Part shown: piece after piece, positions 41,161 to 50,644 of the stretch
How positions within the stretch are numbered: position 1 is the first letter of the stretch
Layout of the letters: the number at the start of each line of letters is the position of its first letter
NCBI RefSeq assembly: GCF_028280385.1
Contig: NZ_JANQLX010000015.1
Coordinates: 784,247 to 848,246, forward strand
Length of the DNA: 64,000 nucleotides
Source of the DNA: Allomuricauda sp.
Lineage (GTDB): Bacteria; Bacteroidota; Bacteroidia; Flavobacteriales; Flavobacteriaceae
Direction of reading: 5' to 3'
Made by a program: the position numbers and the translations under genes
Notes under the pieces: model-generated
The model's input: the letters and a program-made list of their open reading frames with translations, nothing else
What the model was told of the DNA's origin: nothing
Database searches by the model: none

Positions 41161-42318
41161 TTATTTTGAAATAGTAATTACATTGTTCTCGATAGTATAG
41201 TTGAATGGGGTACTGGACGCTATGGTGGCCAAAATGCCCTCAATGCTCTCATTTACAAACTCCCCTTTAAAAATTTCATTGTTTAAATGGCTCGCATGGT
41301 TCACGATGGAAACATTGTGCGATCGTTCCAGCTTGTCCAGGATTTGCTGGAAGGTAAGGTTGTCAATAATCAATTTGTTTTGCATCCAACCTGTATATAG
41401 ATCGGTGTCTACCTTGTTTTTGGTCATAGCACCACTTTCCTTAATAAATGAAGCTTGGTAGCTTGGGCTCAGATACATTTTGGTATCTGGATTGGAGTTT
41501 TCGTGGACACTGACCGAACCTTCCACCAAAGTGGTGGCAATTTCCCCATCCGATTTATAGGCGGAGACATTGAATTGGGTTCCCAATACTTCAATATCCA
41601 GGTTTTCGGCATTTACAATAAACGGCCTGTCTTTGTCCTTGGCCACATCAAAAAAGGCTTCCCCATCCAGGTATACCACCCTGTTTTGGGTAGATGCATT
41701 CAAACGTTGTGGAAACCGAAGACTTGTTCCTGCATTGAGCCATACCTTGGTGCCATCAGATAGGGTAATATGGAACGTTTGCCCATAAGGGACATAAATT
41801 TCGCTGAAAACCAAGGGTGCATCCGCTTGCTCATTGGTGGCGCTAAAATCAAGGCCCTGATCCTGTTTCTGTGCTATGGCGTTACCATTTTTATCCAAAA
41901 GTGGGTTGTCCTTGTCCTGGCCCAATATGTGCTTTGTTCCATCGGATAAGGTTATGACCACATGATTTTCAGAAGTTTGATCTTGCTGTTGTACCTCCAC
42001 TACAGATTGGGAAGTGGTCCCATTGACCGAATAGAAAAGAAACGATCCTAGGGATATCAAGGCAACAAATACTGCAGCATACTTCCAAATCTTTATGGAA
42101 GTTGCTTTTTTGGCCTTCTTTTTATTTACGGATTTTAAAAATGATTCAAACGCCTCCTTTTCGTCAAAATGATGGTAGAGATTGTTTTTGGACCTGGTTT
42201 TGATTTCATTCCTAAAAATCTCCAGGTTTTCCTTTGAACCCAACACCCATTTTTTAAGGCGCTTTCGCTCACTTTTGGTAATGGTACGGTTCAAATATTT
42301 CTCAATTAAATCTTGCAT
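41161..42318 (-). CDS. FecR family anti-sigma factor
   Basis: This 385-aa protein has a cytoplasmic N-terminus that should bind the sigma factor (LNRTITKSERKRLKKWVLGSKENLEIFRNEI). One membrane segment follows (SIKIWKYAAVFVALISLGSFLFYSV), then a periplasmic FecR domain (GQTFHITLSDGTKVWLNAGTSLRFPQRLNASTQNRVVYLDGEAFFDVAKDKDRPFIVNAENLDIEVLGTQFNVSAY). The STN-like C-terminus ends in FQQILDKLERSHNVSIVNHASHLNNEIFKGEF and YTIENNVITISK. It is divergent from an ECF sigma gene and followed by an STN-TonB receptor. Together they make a cell-surface signalling relay in which substrate at the receptor releases the sigma factor. Confidence 0.95.
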   Translation of the reverse strand: MQDLIEKYLNRTITKSERKRLKKWVLGSKENLEIFRNEIKTRSKNNLYHHFDEKEAFESFLKSVNKKKAKKATSIKIWKYAAVFVALISLGSFLFYSVNGTTSQSVVEVQQQDQTSENHVVITLSDGTKHILGQDKDNPLLDKNGNAIAQKQDQGLDFSATNEQADAPLVFSEIYVPYGQTFHITLSDGTKVWLNAGTSLRFPQRLNASTQNRVVYLDGEAFFDVAKDKDRPFIVNAENLDIEVLGTQFNVSAYKSDGEIATTLVEGSVSVHENSNPDTKMYLSPSYQASFIKESGAMTKNKVDTDLYTGWMQNKLIIDNLTFQQILDKLERSHNVSIVNHASHLNNEIFKGEFVNESIEGILATIASSTPFNYTIENNVITISK

Positions 42319-42408
42319 TATTGATGATCTTTCAACTTAAAGATGCCAATTCGTCAAAAAACCCCTACGTTTTTTATAAATTTTATACTTTAGTCCATAT
42401 TTTACCGA

Positions 42409-42954
42409 ATGGATGAAAAAGTACTCATAGCAAATTTGAAGCAGGGAGAGGTCTCTGCGTATGAGTATTTGTTCAAGGAATACTACGATTGGTTGTGCAA
42501 CTATATCTTTCAATTGAGCGGCAATAGAAGCTTATCCAAAGACATTGTACAGGAGGTTATTCTAAACTTTTGGGAAAAGCGGAGTCAGCTTACAGTTAAA
42601 GGCTCTTTAAAGGCCTATTTGTTTCGTGCCTGCCACAACCAGTTCCTGATGCACATTAGAAAGGAAAAAAAGCGCCCTGATCTCTTGGACAAACTTCGTT
42701 GGGATACCATTTACAACAGTTATTTTGAAGTAAAGGAAGAGGATTCGCAGCTCATCCCGGTGATGCAAAAATTGGAGGAACTCATGGATAAGTTACCGCC
42801 CAAGTGCAAAGAGATTTTTATCATGAATAAGTTGGAGCGCAGAAAGTACCGTGAGATTGCAGAGGATATGGGAATTTCAATTAAAACCGTTGAAAACCAA
42901 ATGTCAAAGGCCTTGCGGATCATCCGGGAAAATGCCTCCGTCCTCATGCTATAA
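42409..42954 (+). CDS. ECF sigma factor (FecI-like)
   Basis: This 181-aa protein has region 2 (EYLFKEYYDWLCNYIFQLSGNRSLSKDIVQEVILNFWEKRSQL) and region 4 (DKLPPKCKEIFIMNKLERRKYREIAEDMGISIKTVENQMSKALRIIREN). It is the normal length for ECF sigmas of the Bacteroidota FecR-linked group. It is transcribed divergently from fecR with 90 bases between, so the two promoters may be coordinated. It likely directs the fecR-receptor operon, and possibly other genes, when the receptor is loaded. Its end converges with the DUF2231/cytochrome gene, 16 bases apart. Confidence 0.96.
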   Translation: MDEKVLIANLKQGEVSAYEYLFKEYYDWLCNYIFQLSGNRSLSKDIVQEVILNFWEKRSQLTVKGSLKAYLFRACHNQFLMHIRKEKKRPDLLDKLRWDTIYNSYFEVKEEDSQLIPVMQKLEELMDKLPPKCKEIFIMNKLERRKYREIAEDMGISIKTVENQMSKALRIIRENASVLML

Positions 42955-42970
42955 TTGTTTTTCGGAAGAT

Positions 42971-44365
42971 TTAATAAATAATGGAATCCGAGGCTATTTT
43001 AGGTAACCCGTAGTTTCCAAAATCCAGTATGTCTTGGTTTTCCAATGAACCGTCGAGTACCTCTTTACTCGCCTTTGTCTGGTACAGATAAACTTTTTCC
43101 AGCTGTTTAAAGTCGCCAAATGCTGAAACATGGGAAGCTTCAAATTGGGTGTGGGTGAAATTCATCACTTTCAAATGTTCCAGGATCCCCAATTGTGCTA
43201 TTCCTTGGCCGGAAATGGCAGTATTGTCCAGTTTTAAACTGGTCAAATGGGGTAGCGTGGTCAATTTTTCAAAGATACCATCCGTAATTTGGGTCCCACC
43301 TAGGTCCAGAACGGCAATCTGTTCCTTAATGGGCTTGAGCAATTCAAAGTCGTTATCTGTAAAATCCGGTTTATTGATGCAGGAAACACTTAGAAAGTTG
43401 GAGCTGCTGCTGATCGGTTGCACGTGGATTCCAAAATCCTTGATGGGTGCTATGGAGTCTGTAGGCACGGCAGCAACCTCGACATCTGGATAAAAACGAT
43501 CTTCTATTTTAGGGAAAAACGAAAGAAACAACTCTTTGGGCAATTGCAATTCTCCCAGGGTAACCTCTGTGGGACTGCCTGCGGAAATCCAGGTTTTGAT
43601 TACCGCGATTTCGTCCTTGGTCAACTGGGGTTTTTCTTTGGGAGGCATGTGGTCCTCGTGGTCTTTCGGTAGTACCAGCCTACTATACAATGAACTTTCA
43701 TCGGGTTGGTTTGGGACCAGGATTTCACCGTTTTCCCCACCCATGCGTATATGCTCCAACGTATGCAATTGGAGTCCTCCCTTGGATTTTTTGGGACTGT
43801 GACAGCTTACACATCTATTATTGATCAAGGGATGCACCACATCTTCGTACAAAAGTGAGGACTCCCAGTTTTCCTCGGTAAGAATAATGGGCTTTTCTTC
43901 AAAGCTTTTATATCCAAAAAGGGATTTTATACGATTGGGAAAGGGTTCTAACAAATAGCCCTTGCCATGGGTGATGTCACCGCCCAAATGACCTGTAATG
44001 GAAATCATCAAAAATAGAAGCACGGATAAAAAAACCACTGGCAATCTTGAAATAAATGATGTGAATGACGTTTCAGCCAATTTGAAATACATCATAAAGC
44101 AAAATAGCGAAGTGGCAATTCCGAACCACAAATGCCATTTTACCGTGTTAAAGGAATACCCCTCACCCAAATATTGTAAATAGCCCGTTATGCACGTTAG
44201 AATGGAACAGATACCTGCCCAGAAAAACACGATGGCAATGATCTTGGTATAAGATTTCTTCTTTCTGTCGTACCATTGCAGTAACAGCCCCAAGATGATA
44301 AATCCAATGGGTATATGGACTAAAAGGGGGTGCAACCGACCTAAAAACTGCTTTAAAATATCCAT
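42971..44365 (-). CDS. DUF2231 membrane protein with c-type cytochrome and leucine-rich region
   Basis: This 464-aa protein has an N-terminal DUF2231-like membrane domain (HPLLVHIPIGFIILGLLLQWYD, five segments to about residue 130). A planctomycete cytochrome-C-type domain follows with the heme motif CVSCH at 185-189 and a candidate axial Met in HMPPKEKPQLTKDEIAVIKTWI (about 239-260). The C-terminal region is leucine-rich-repeat-like (IAVLDLGGTQITDGIFEKLTTLPHLTSLKLDNTAIS, LEHLKVMNFTHTQF). It is an electron carrier anchored in the membrane. A 43-codon ORF and the DUF1501 and DUF1553 genes lie directly upstream in the same direction, so all four may form one operon. Confidence 0.85.
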   Translation of the reverse strand: MDILKQFLGRLHPLLVHIPIGFIILGLLLQWYDRKKKSYTKIIAIVFFWAGICSILTCITGYLQYLGEGYSFNTVKWHLWFGIATSLFCFMMYFKLAETSFTSFISRLPVVFLSVLLFLMISITGHLGGDITHGKGYLLEPFPNRIKSLFGYKSFEEKPIILTEENWESSLLYEDVVHPLINNRCVSCHSPKKSKGGLQLHTLEHIRMGGENGEILVPNQPDESSLYSRLVLPKDHEDHMPPKEKPQLTKDEIAVIKTWISAGSPTEVTLGELQLPKELFLSFFPKIEDRFYPDVEVAAVPTDSIAPIKDFGIHVQPISSSSNFLSVSCINKPDFTDNDFELLKPIKEQIAVLDLGGTQITDGIFEKLTTLPHLTSLKLDNTAISGQGIAQLGILEHLKVMNFTHTQFEASHVSAFGDFKQLEKVYLYQTKASKEVLDGSLENQDILDFGNYGLPKIASDSIIY

Positions 44366-44377
44366 TTGTGGGTGGTC

Positions 44378-44509
44378 CTATGCAATTTTTATATTCATTT
44401 TCAGGGTATTCACGATAAAAATATTGTCCAGCCAATAGTAAGGCCGTTGCTCTTGGTCATTTGTGTGGGCCAGGAAAAGCATGGAAAATAGGTTAAAAGG
44501 GTTTTTCAT
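44378..44509 (-). CDS. Possible 43-aa ORF between DUF1501 and cytochrome genes
   Basis: An ATG at 44509 opens a 43-aa frame: MKNPFNLFSMLFLAHTNDQE, then QRPYYWLDNIFIVNTLKMNIKIA. It lies 22 bases after the DUF1501 stop and 12 bases before the cytochrome gene, so it fits the operon spacing exactly. No homologue is recognised. It may be a real small protein, a decayed remnant, or a chance frame in an otherwise empty junction. Confidence 0.4.
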   Translation of the reverse strand: MKNPFNLFSMLFLAHTNDQEQRPYYWLDNIFIVNTLKMNIKIA

Positions 44510-44531
44510 TTATGGTGATCTTGGTTGGTTT

Positions 44532-46040
44532 TTAGGCTAGGATATCCTTGATTATTACTCCTTCAACATCGGTCAATCTAAAATTTCTGCCCTGAAACTC
44601 AAAAGTGAACTCCTCATGATCAAAGCCCAGCAGATGTAAAATGGTGGCATGTACATCATGAACGGATACCCGTCCTTCAACACCCAAAAATCCAATATCA
44701 TCGGTTTTGCCATAACAGGCCCCTTTCTTTATGCCCCCACCGGCCATCCACATGGTAAAGGCATCACCATGATGATCCCTTCCCTTAAAGCCCATTTCCT
44801 TGTTGCCCCTGTTTTCCTGCATGGGGGTACGTCCAAATTCACCTCCCCATACTATCAAAGTCTCATCAAGCAATCCCCTTTGTTTAAGGTCGAGGATCAA
44901 TGCGGCTATCGGTCTATCAATTTCACGACACTTGTTTCGCAATCCGAGGTCTACTGCCGTACTGTGGTCTGTACCGTGGCTGTCCCAACCCCAGTCGAAC
45001 AATTGTACAAAACGAACTCCATCTTCTACAAGTTTTCGCGCCAAAAGGCAATTGTTGGCAAAAGATTCCTTCCCGGATTCCACCCCATACATTTCCTTGA
45101 TGTTTTCTGGCTCATTTTCAATGCTCATTACCTTCGGAACCGCTATTTGCATCCGGTAGGCCATCTCATATTGATTGATACGGGCCAAAATTTCAGGGTC
45201 GGCATACTTGGTGTATTCTTCCTTGTTGATTTTGTTGATGGCATCTATCGTGCTTTTTTTCAAATCTCTTGAAATCCCTTTTGGGTCCTCAATATAGAGC
45301 ACGGGATCTCCTTCTGACCGGCACTGTACTCCTTGGTAAACCGAAGGCAAAAAGCCGCTGCCCCAAACACTTTTTCCGGCATCCGGGGTTTTTCCGCCAG
45401 ATGTCAACACCACAAATCCGGGCAAGTTTTGGTTTTCCGACCCCAATCCGTAGGTGGCCCAAGCCCCTATACTGGGTCTGCCCAACCTTGGACTTCCGGT
45501 GTGCATGAACAATTGAGCGGGACCGTGGTTAAACTGATCGGTGTGAACGGCCTTGAGGAAAGCCACTTCATCGATGACCTTTTTAAAATGAGGTAAATAA
45601 TTGGAGACCCAATTGCCAGATTCACCTTCTTGTGAAAATTCTGCCTGCGGCCCCAACAGTTTGGGCGTTCCTTTTATAAACGCGAATTTTTTTCCTTGTA
45701 ACAGCGATTCCGGACAGTCCTGGTTGTTTAGTTTGTGAAGTACCGGTTTGTAATCGAACATTTCCAATTGGGAAGGGGAGCCTGCCATATGGAGATATAT
45801 CACCGATTTTACTTTTGGGGCATAAGGAGGCGGCAAGGTGGCCAAGGGATTTAAATCTCGTTCTGAAAAACTGGCTTGTTTTGGCTTGGATGATGGCTGC
45901 AATGGATCACAACCCAAAAAGATAGATCCCAAAGCCAGTCCGCCCAACCCGGTGGCACAATCTTTAATGAAATGCCTTCGGGTCTTTACCTGGGCCTCAC
46001 GTATCAATTTTTCCTGTAAAAGTCGTTCAATCGGTTCCAT
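44532..46040 (-). CDS. DUF1501 family protein (sulfatase-fold)
   Basis: This 502-aa protein has a Tat-like start (TRRHFIKDCATGLGGLALGSIFLGC), so it is probably exported and may be a lipoprotein. The DUF1501 body has VKSVIYLHMAGSPSQLEMFDYKP, FIKGTPKLLGPQAEF, FNHGPAQLFMHTGSPRLGRPSIGAWATYGLG, VRFVQLFDWGWDSHGTDHSTAV, ETLIVWGGEFGRTPMQENRGNKEMGFKGRDHHGDAFTMWMAGGG and VHDVHATILHLLGFD. These blocks are shared with alkaline-phosphatase/sulfatase-fold proteins and include several candidate metal-binding Asp and His. It is coupled to DUF1553: the two genes are separated by one base. The substrate is unknown; in planctomycetes such genes are abundant. Confidence 0.92.
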   Translation of the reverse strand: MEPIERLLQEKLIREAQVKTRRHFIKDCATGLGGLALGSIFLGCDPLQPSSKPKQASFSERDLNPLATLPPPYAPKVKSVIYLHMAGSPSQLEMFDYKPVLHKLNNQDCPESLLQGKKFAFIKGTPKLLGPQAEFSQEGESGNWVSNYLPHFKKVIDEVAFLKAVHTDQFNHGPAQLFMHTGSPRLGRPSIGAWATYGLGSENQNLPGFVVLTSGGKTPDAGKSVWGSGFLPSVYQGVQCRSEGDPVLYIEDPKGISRDLKKSTIDAINKINKEEYTKYADPEILARINQYEMAYRMQIAVPKVMSIENEPENIKEMYGVESGKESFANNCLLARKLVEDGVRFVQLFDWGWDSHGTDHSTAVDLGLRNKCREIDRPIAALILDLKQRGLLDETLIVWGGEFGRTPMQENRGNKEMGFKGRDHHGDAFTMWMAGGGIKKGACYGKTDDIGFLGVEGRVSVHDVHATILHLLGFDHEEFTFEFQGRNFRLTDVEGVIIKDILA

Positions 46041-46041
46041 A

Positions 46042-48777
46042 TCAAGCTTTGCTCAAAAATTCATCCAGGTTCATAATGGCATTGGCCACAACTGTCAGGG
46101 CTCCTAATGCTGCCGTTGGAGATGCATCAAAATGTAAAAACTGCTCCAATTCGTCTTTGTTATTGCTGAATTCAGTTAGGGAAGCGCGATAAAGTTCTTG
46201 TAAGGCTGCGAGTTTTTCAGGAGTAATCCGGGTCATGGTGGCTTTTTCATAACCTAGGGCAAGTTGTTCTTCCAAGTCCTTCGCCGATTGCATCATCCGG
46301 GCCAATTGGAAAGAAGCCTCAAGATAAACCGGGTCGTTAAGGGTTACCAGGGCTTGCAATGGCGTGTTGGTTACTGTTCTACGGATGGTGCAAACCTCCC
46401 TGCTACCAGCATCAAAAGTGACGAAGGAAGGGTAGGGGCTTGTTCTTTTCAAAAAGGTGTACACCGCTCTTCTATAACGGTCTTCGGCTTTGCTTTCTAC
46501 CCATCTTTCCCCGCTATAAACAGTTTGCCATACTCCTTCGGGTTGCGGAGGCATTACTCCCGGGCCGTACATCTTATCGCTGAGCAAGCCCGAAACGGCC
46601 AAGGCTTGATCCCGGATTTGTTCCGCACTCAACCGTTGTCTTGGGCCACGGGCATATAGTTCATTTTCAGGATCTCGTTGATAGGTTTCCGGGGTCAATT
46701 CGGATTGTTGACGATAGGTTCCAGAGCTTACAATTTCCTTTATCAAGGATTTTAGGCTCCACTGGTGCTCATTCATAAATCGGAGGGTCAACCAATCCAG
46801 TAATGCCGGATGGGATGGAAAATCCGATTGGGATCCAATATCCTCCACTGTGGAAACCAATCCCCTCCCAAACAACTGGTACCATACCCTATTGACCAAT
46901 GTTCTTCCTGTCAAGGGATTTTTTTTGTCCACCAACCATTTGGAGAAGCCCAAGCGATCTTTGGACCAGCTGTCATCCCATGCATTCAAGGCAGCTGGCG
47001 TGGATGGCTGCACGGTATCCGTGGGTAAGAGCCAGTTGCCACGTTCAAAAACCTGGGTGGTACGCTTCATATGGTCTGGATTTTCCGAGGTAACCGGAAG
47101 AATAGGTGCTTTAAAATTGATTGCTTTGTCAAATTCCCTTTGGATTTTGGAGAACCCTGGTTGTTCGCTCCCCGGTAAATTGGGCAAGAACCCCAACCAA
47201 TAGATATGCATGGCATTTTTGTCTTTGGCAATATTGGGGTTGCTGATTTCAATATGGATATTGAATTTACCGTCAACTTTCTTAATGGGGATTCGTTTGG
47301 TGACCGGCTCCTCTGTTTTTTCCAAGAGGACTTTTGTGAGGATCTCACCATTGGCATGGTCTTTCCTAACCGTGAATGTAGTGCCGGGCCGATAGGTATA
47401 GTGGTTAAAATAAAAATAATCAGCCCCGTGCGTCCAGACATTTTCCAATCTGCACGAACCATTGCTCCATAATACGGAGGATGCGTGATCATCATAAGAA
47501 CCATTTACAAAATCCTGCAAGGAGTGGGACTTATAAACGGGCTCTTGAAATCTTAGAAAATCCCTATAGGCCCTTACAGTACTGGAGTCTCCATATTTTG
47601 AGACCCAATCATTGATTTTTGTGATGGATTCTTGTTGTTCGGGAGCATAAAACCGTAATGCAGGGGCTTCATTGGGCGTATCTTCGTCCCGGGTGTTGTT
47701 GAAAAACGCCATCAGGTGATAATAATCCTTTTGTTTGAAGGGATCATACGGATGTCCGTGACATTGCACGCATCCCATTGTGGTACTTTGCCAAACGTCA
47801 AAGGTCGTGTTCACCCTGTCTATGACCGCGGCCACACGAAATTCCTCGTCGTCCGTGCCTCCCTCGTCATTATTCATGGTATTCCTATGAAATGCGGTGG
47901 CGATTAGTTGGTCTATGGATGGATTTGGCAATAGGTCTCCGGCCAACTGTTCTATGGTGAACTGGTCATAGGGCATATCGTTGTTCAAGGCTTTGATGAC
48001 CCAGTCACGGTATTGCCACATGCTACGGCCCAAATCCTTTTCATATCCTTTGGTATCGGCATAACGGGCCATATCCAACCACCAACTTGCCCATTTTTCT
48101 CCAAAAGAAGACTGTACCAATAGGCTGTCCACGAGGTGTTCGTACGACAATTTTCCAGATGTGTACTTCTGGAAAAGAGTTGAATCTGGTGGAAGACCTG
48201 TAATATCCAAAGCTACCCGCCGGGCCAAAATATTGTCGGATGCTGGGGGACTCGGTTCCAATCCTTCCTTTTCCAAGCGTTGCAGGATAAAGGGGTCGAT
48301 GTCGTTTTGGATGGCCGAAGAATTTTCAATGGAAAAACCTGCCTTGGCGGTTAATTTTGGCACTTCCACTTGTTCCGGGAGGGAATAGGCCCAATGTTCG
48401 CCCCATTGCGCACCCTGGTTCACCCATTTGGTCAATAAATCGATTTCCTCATCAGAGAGTTTGGGTTTTTCATAGGGCATGCGCAGCTCCGGGTCCTCTT
48501 CCTTTAAGCGCTTGATGAACTCACTTCCGGCAGCGTTACCGGGTATAATGGCCGGTTTTCCAGATTCTGTGTTCGCAAAGGCCTCTTCCTCGAACAGAAG
48601 ACTGAAACCTGCATTTTTCTTGACTCCCCCATGACAGCTTATGCAATGTTTGTTGAGTATGGGCTTGATTTCAGCACTAAAATTGACCTTGTCTTCAGGT
48701 TTGAGCCAATTCCATAGGAATATCAGGGAAAATATACCCAAAGCCACCCCTATGCCGGATATTATTTTCTTGTTCAT
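46042..48777 (-). CDS. Cytochrome-C / DUF1549 / DUF1553 protein
   Basis: This 911-aa protein has an N-terminal membrane anchor (IISGIGVALGIFSLIFLWNWL). A planctomycete cytochrome-C domain follows (CISCHG at 45-50, then RMPYEKPKLSDEEIDLLTKWVNQGAQWG). A DUF1549 domain is next (DIDPFILQRLEKEGLEPSPPA, ARRVALDITGLPPD, WASWWLDMARYADTKGYEKDLGRSMWQYRDWV). It carries a second heme-like CVQCHGHPYDPFKQKDYY. The C-terminal DUF1553 domain has VNRVWYQLFGRGLVSTVEDIGSQSDFPSHPALLDWL and RLSAEQIRDQALAVSGLLS. It is normally paired with DUF1501, which follows here. In the family the pair is a presumed extracellular redox or degradation system; the substrate is unknown. Confidence 0.93.
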   Translation of the reverse strand: MNKKIISGIGVALGIFSLIFLWNWLKPEDKVNFSAEIKPILNKHCISCHGGVKKNAGFSLLFEEEAFANTESGKPAIIPGNAAGSEFIKRLKEEDPELRMPYEKPKLSDEEIDLLTKWVNQGAQWGEHWAYSLPEQVEVPKLTAKAGFSIENSSAIQNDIDPFILQRLEKEGLEPSPPASDNILARRVALDITGLPPDSTLFQKYTSGKLSYEHLVDSLLVQSSFGEKWASWWLDMARYADTKGYEKDLGRSMWQYRDWVIKALNNDMPYDQFTIEQLAGDLLPNPSIDQLIATAFHRNTMNNDEGGTDDEEFRVAAVIDRVNTTFDVWQSTTMGCVQCHGHPYDPFKQKDYYHLMAFFNNTRDEDTPNEAPALRFYAPEQQESITKINDWVSKYGDSSTVRAYRDFLRFQEPVYKSHSLQDFVNGSYDDHASSVLWSNGSCRLENVWTHGADYFYFNHYTYRPGTTFTVRKDHANGEILTKVLLEKTEEPVTKRIPIKKVDGKFNIHIEISNPNIAKDKNAMHIYWLGFLPNLPGSEQPGFSKIQREFDKAINFKAPILPVTSENPDHMKRTTQVFERGNWLLPTDTVQPSTPAALNAWDDSWSKDRLGFSKWLVDKKNPLTGRTLVNRVWYQLFGRGLVSTVEDIGSQSDFPSHPALLDWLTLRFMNEHQWSLKSLIKEIVSSGTYRQQSELTPETYQRDPENELYARGPRQRLSAEQIRDQALAVSGLLSDKMYGPGVMPPQPEGVWQTVYSGERWVESKAEDRYRRAVYTFLKRTSPYPSFVTFDAGSREVCTIRRTVTNTPLQALVTLNDPVYLEASFQLARMMQSAKDLEEQLALGYEKATMTRITPEKLAALQELYRASLTEFSNNKDELEQFLHFDASPTAALGALTVVANAIMNLDEFLSKA

Positions 48778-48904
48778 ATTTATGATTGGAATACGCTAAA
48801 TACTGTGAATCATAAATATATGGAATTTTGAAAGTGCGCTGGTCAATCTTCGGCAAACGACGTTTGTAAGATGCTGAACAAAACAATTGAACCCGAAACC
48901 CGCC

Positions 48905-50593
48905 TTATTTTTGGGAGGCAAAAAGGCCATCTTCCCTTTTTTCGACTTGGAAAAGGCCCAATTTGGAAAGATTCTTGGTGCTTTTGTCCCATTTTTTACC
49001 GCTGAGTCCCGCTTTTTCCTTGAGCTCCGCCAAGGGCATTTCACCATGGGGTTTAAGGATGTCCATGATGGTCTTTTCCTCATCAGTAAGCTCCACCTGT
49101 TTTTTCTCAGGTCGCATTTGGGGGAAGAACAATACTTCCTGGATGGAGGAGTTGTTGGTCATCAACATTACCAGGCGGTCTATGCCAATTCCAATACCCG
49201 AGGTGGGGGGCATTCCATATTCCAGTGCCCGAAGAAAATCCTGGTCAATGAACATTGCTTCATCATCGCCTTTTTCAGACAGGCGAAGTTGCTCCTCAAA
49301 ACGCTCCCGTTGATCAATTGGGTCGTTGAGCTCTGAATATGCGTTGGCCAATTCCTTTCCGTTCACCATCAATTCAAAACGCTCGGTGAGCGCCGGATTG
49401 TTCCTATGTTCCTTGGTCAAAGGACTCATTTCCTTGGGATAATCCGTGATAAAGGTAGGTTGGATATAGTGGTGTTCGCATTTTTCACCAAAAATCTCAT
49501 CGATCAACTTCCCTACGCCCATGGTCTCGTCCACTTCAATTTCAAGTTTTTGTGCCACCTTACGAAGTTGTTCTTCGTTCATTCCAGCAACATCAAATCC
49601 GGTATGGATTTTAATGGCTTCCAAAATAGGGACACGGGCATACGGAGCCTTAAACTCAATCTCGTTTTCACCTACAGTTACCTTGGTGCTTCCATTGGCA
49701 TCCAATGCAATTTTTTCCAAAAGTTGCTCCGTGGTCTCCATCATCCAATTATAGTCCTTGTAGGCCACATAAAGTTCCATAACGGTAAACTCTGGATTAT
49801 GCGTGCGGTCCATTCCCTCATTCCTAAAATCCTTGGAAAATTCATAGACACCGTCAAAACCCCCAACAATCAATCTTTTAAGATATAGCTCATTGGCAAT
49901 CCGAAGGTAGAGTGGTATGTTCAGTGCATTGTGATGGGTGAGGAATGGCCTTGCAGCCGCGCCACCGGGAATGGGTTGCAAGATGGGAGTCTCCACTTCC
50001 AGATACCCTCTTTCGTTATAAAACTCACGGATGCTATTGGTGATTTTGGTGCGTTTTACAAAGGTCTCTTTTACTGATGGGTTGACAACCAAATCCACAT
50101 ACCGTTGGCGGTAACGCAGTTCAGGATCATTGAATTCGTCAAATACTTTACCATCCGCATCGACCTTGGGCAATGGGAGGGGGCGGAGCGCTTTGCTCAA
50201 CAGGCTAAAGTTTTTGACCATTACGGTTTTTTCACCTACTTGGGTGGTAAACAGTTGCCCTTCTATACCAATAATGTCGCCTATGTCCAACAACTTTTTA
50301 TAGACCTCGTTATAGTGGGTCTTATCATCCCCTGGGCAAATCTCATCCCTGTTAAAATAGACTTGGATTCTGCCTTCGCTGTCCTGTAATTCCGCAAAGG
50401 AAGCTTTCCCCTGGATCCTTCTTGACATCAACCTACCGGAAACCACTACCTTTTTTCCCTCTTCAAAATCGTTTTTGATGCTTTTGGAGGTGGCATCAAC
50501 TGGATATAAGGCCGCGGGATAGGGGTTGATTCCCATTTCGCGGAGCTTGGTCAATTTTTCCCTTCGAACGATTTCCTGTTCCGATAGTTGCAT
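48905..50593 (-). CDS. lysS: Lysine--tRNA ligase, class II
   Basis: This 562-aa class II lysyl-tRNA synthetase starts at ATG 50593. The N-terminal OB-fold anticodon-binding domain is at about 50-160. The catalytic domain follows with [57 protein letters not shown] and motif 3 [23 protein letters not shown]. After the standard end (about residue 495) there is an extra C-terminal winged-helix-like domain of about 65 residues ([41 protein letters not shown]). This extension occurs in Bacteroidota enzymes. It makes lysyl-tRNA in the cytoplasm. Its promoter lies inside the preceding gene's terminator. Confidence 0.96.
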   Translation of the reverse strand: MQLSEQEIVRREKLTKLREMGINPYPAALYPVDATSKSIKNDFEEGKKVVVSGRLMSRRIQGKASFAELQDSEGRIQVYFNRDEICPGDDKTHYNEVYKKLLDIGDIIGIEGQLFTTQVGEKTVMVKNFSLLSKALRPLPLPKVDADGKVFDEFNDPELRYRQRYVDLVVNPSVKETFVKRTKITNSIREFYNERGYLEVETPILQPIPGGAAARPFLTHHNALNIPLYLRIANELYLKRLIVGGFDGVYEFSKDFRNEGMDRTHNPEFTVMELYVAYKDYNWMMETTEQLLEKIALDANGSTKVTVGENEIEFKAPYARVPILEAIKIHTGFDVAGMNEEQLRKVAQKLEIEVDETMGVGKLIDEIFGEKCEHHYIQPTFITDYPKEMSPLTKEHRNNPALTERFELMVNGKELANAYSELNDPIDQRERFEEQLRLSEKGDDEAMFIDQDFLRALEYGMPPTSGIGIGIDRLVMLMTNNSSIQEVLFFPQMRPEKKQVELTDEEKTIMDILKPHGEMPLAELKEKAGLSGKKWDKSTKNLSKLGLFQVEKREDGLFASQK

Positions 50594-50606
50594 AGTCAAT
50601 AAAAAA

Positions 50607-50642
50607 AATTAAAGCGCAAAATTACACTTTTGCGCTTTAATT
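50607..50642 (-). terminator. Terminator of the thioredoxin-like gene
   Basis: AATTAAAGCGCAAAA-TTACAC-TTTTGCGCTTTAATT is a perfect 15-bp stem with a 6-base loop. On the minus strand it continues into a T-rich run, right after the thioredoxin stop at 50645. Confidence 0.93.
50617..50624 (-). promoter_or_regulatory. Putative lysS promoter -7 element inside the terminator
   Basis: The minus strand reads TAATTTTG, an exact TAnnTTTG match, spanning the loop and stem of the upstream terminator. It is 24-31 bases before the lysS ATG at 50593, so the leader would be short. No clear -33 element is seen. Confidence 0.45.
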
Positions 50643-50644
50643 CC

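Noticed and set aside
44163..44435. 90-aa minus frame in the DUF1501-cytochrome area
   Set aside because: It overlaps the cytochrome gene out of frame and its content is shadow-like; the 43-codon frame is the better candidate there.
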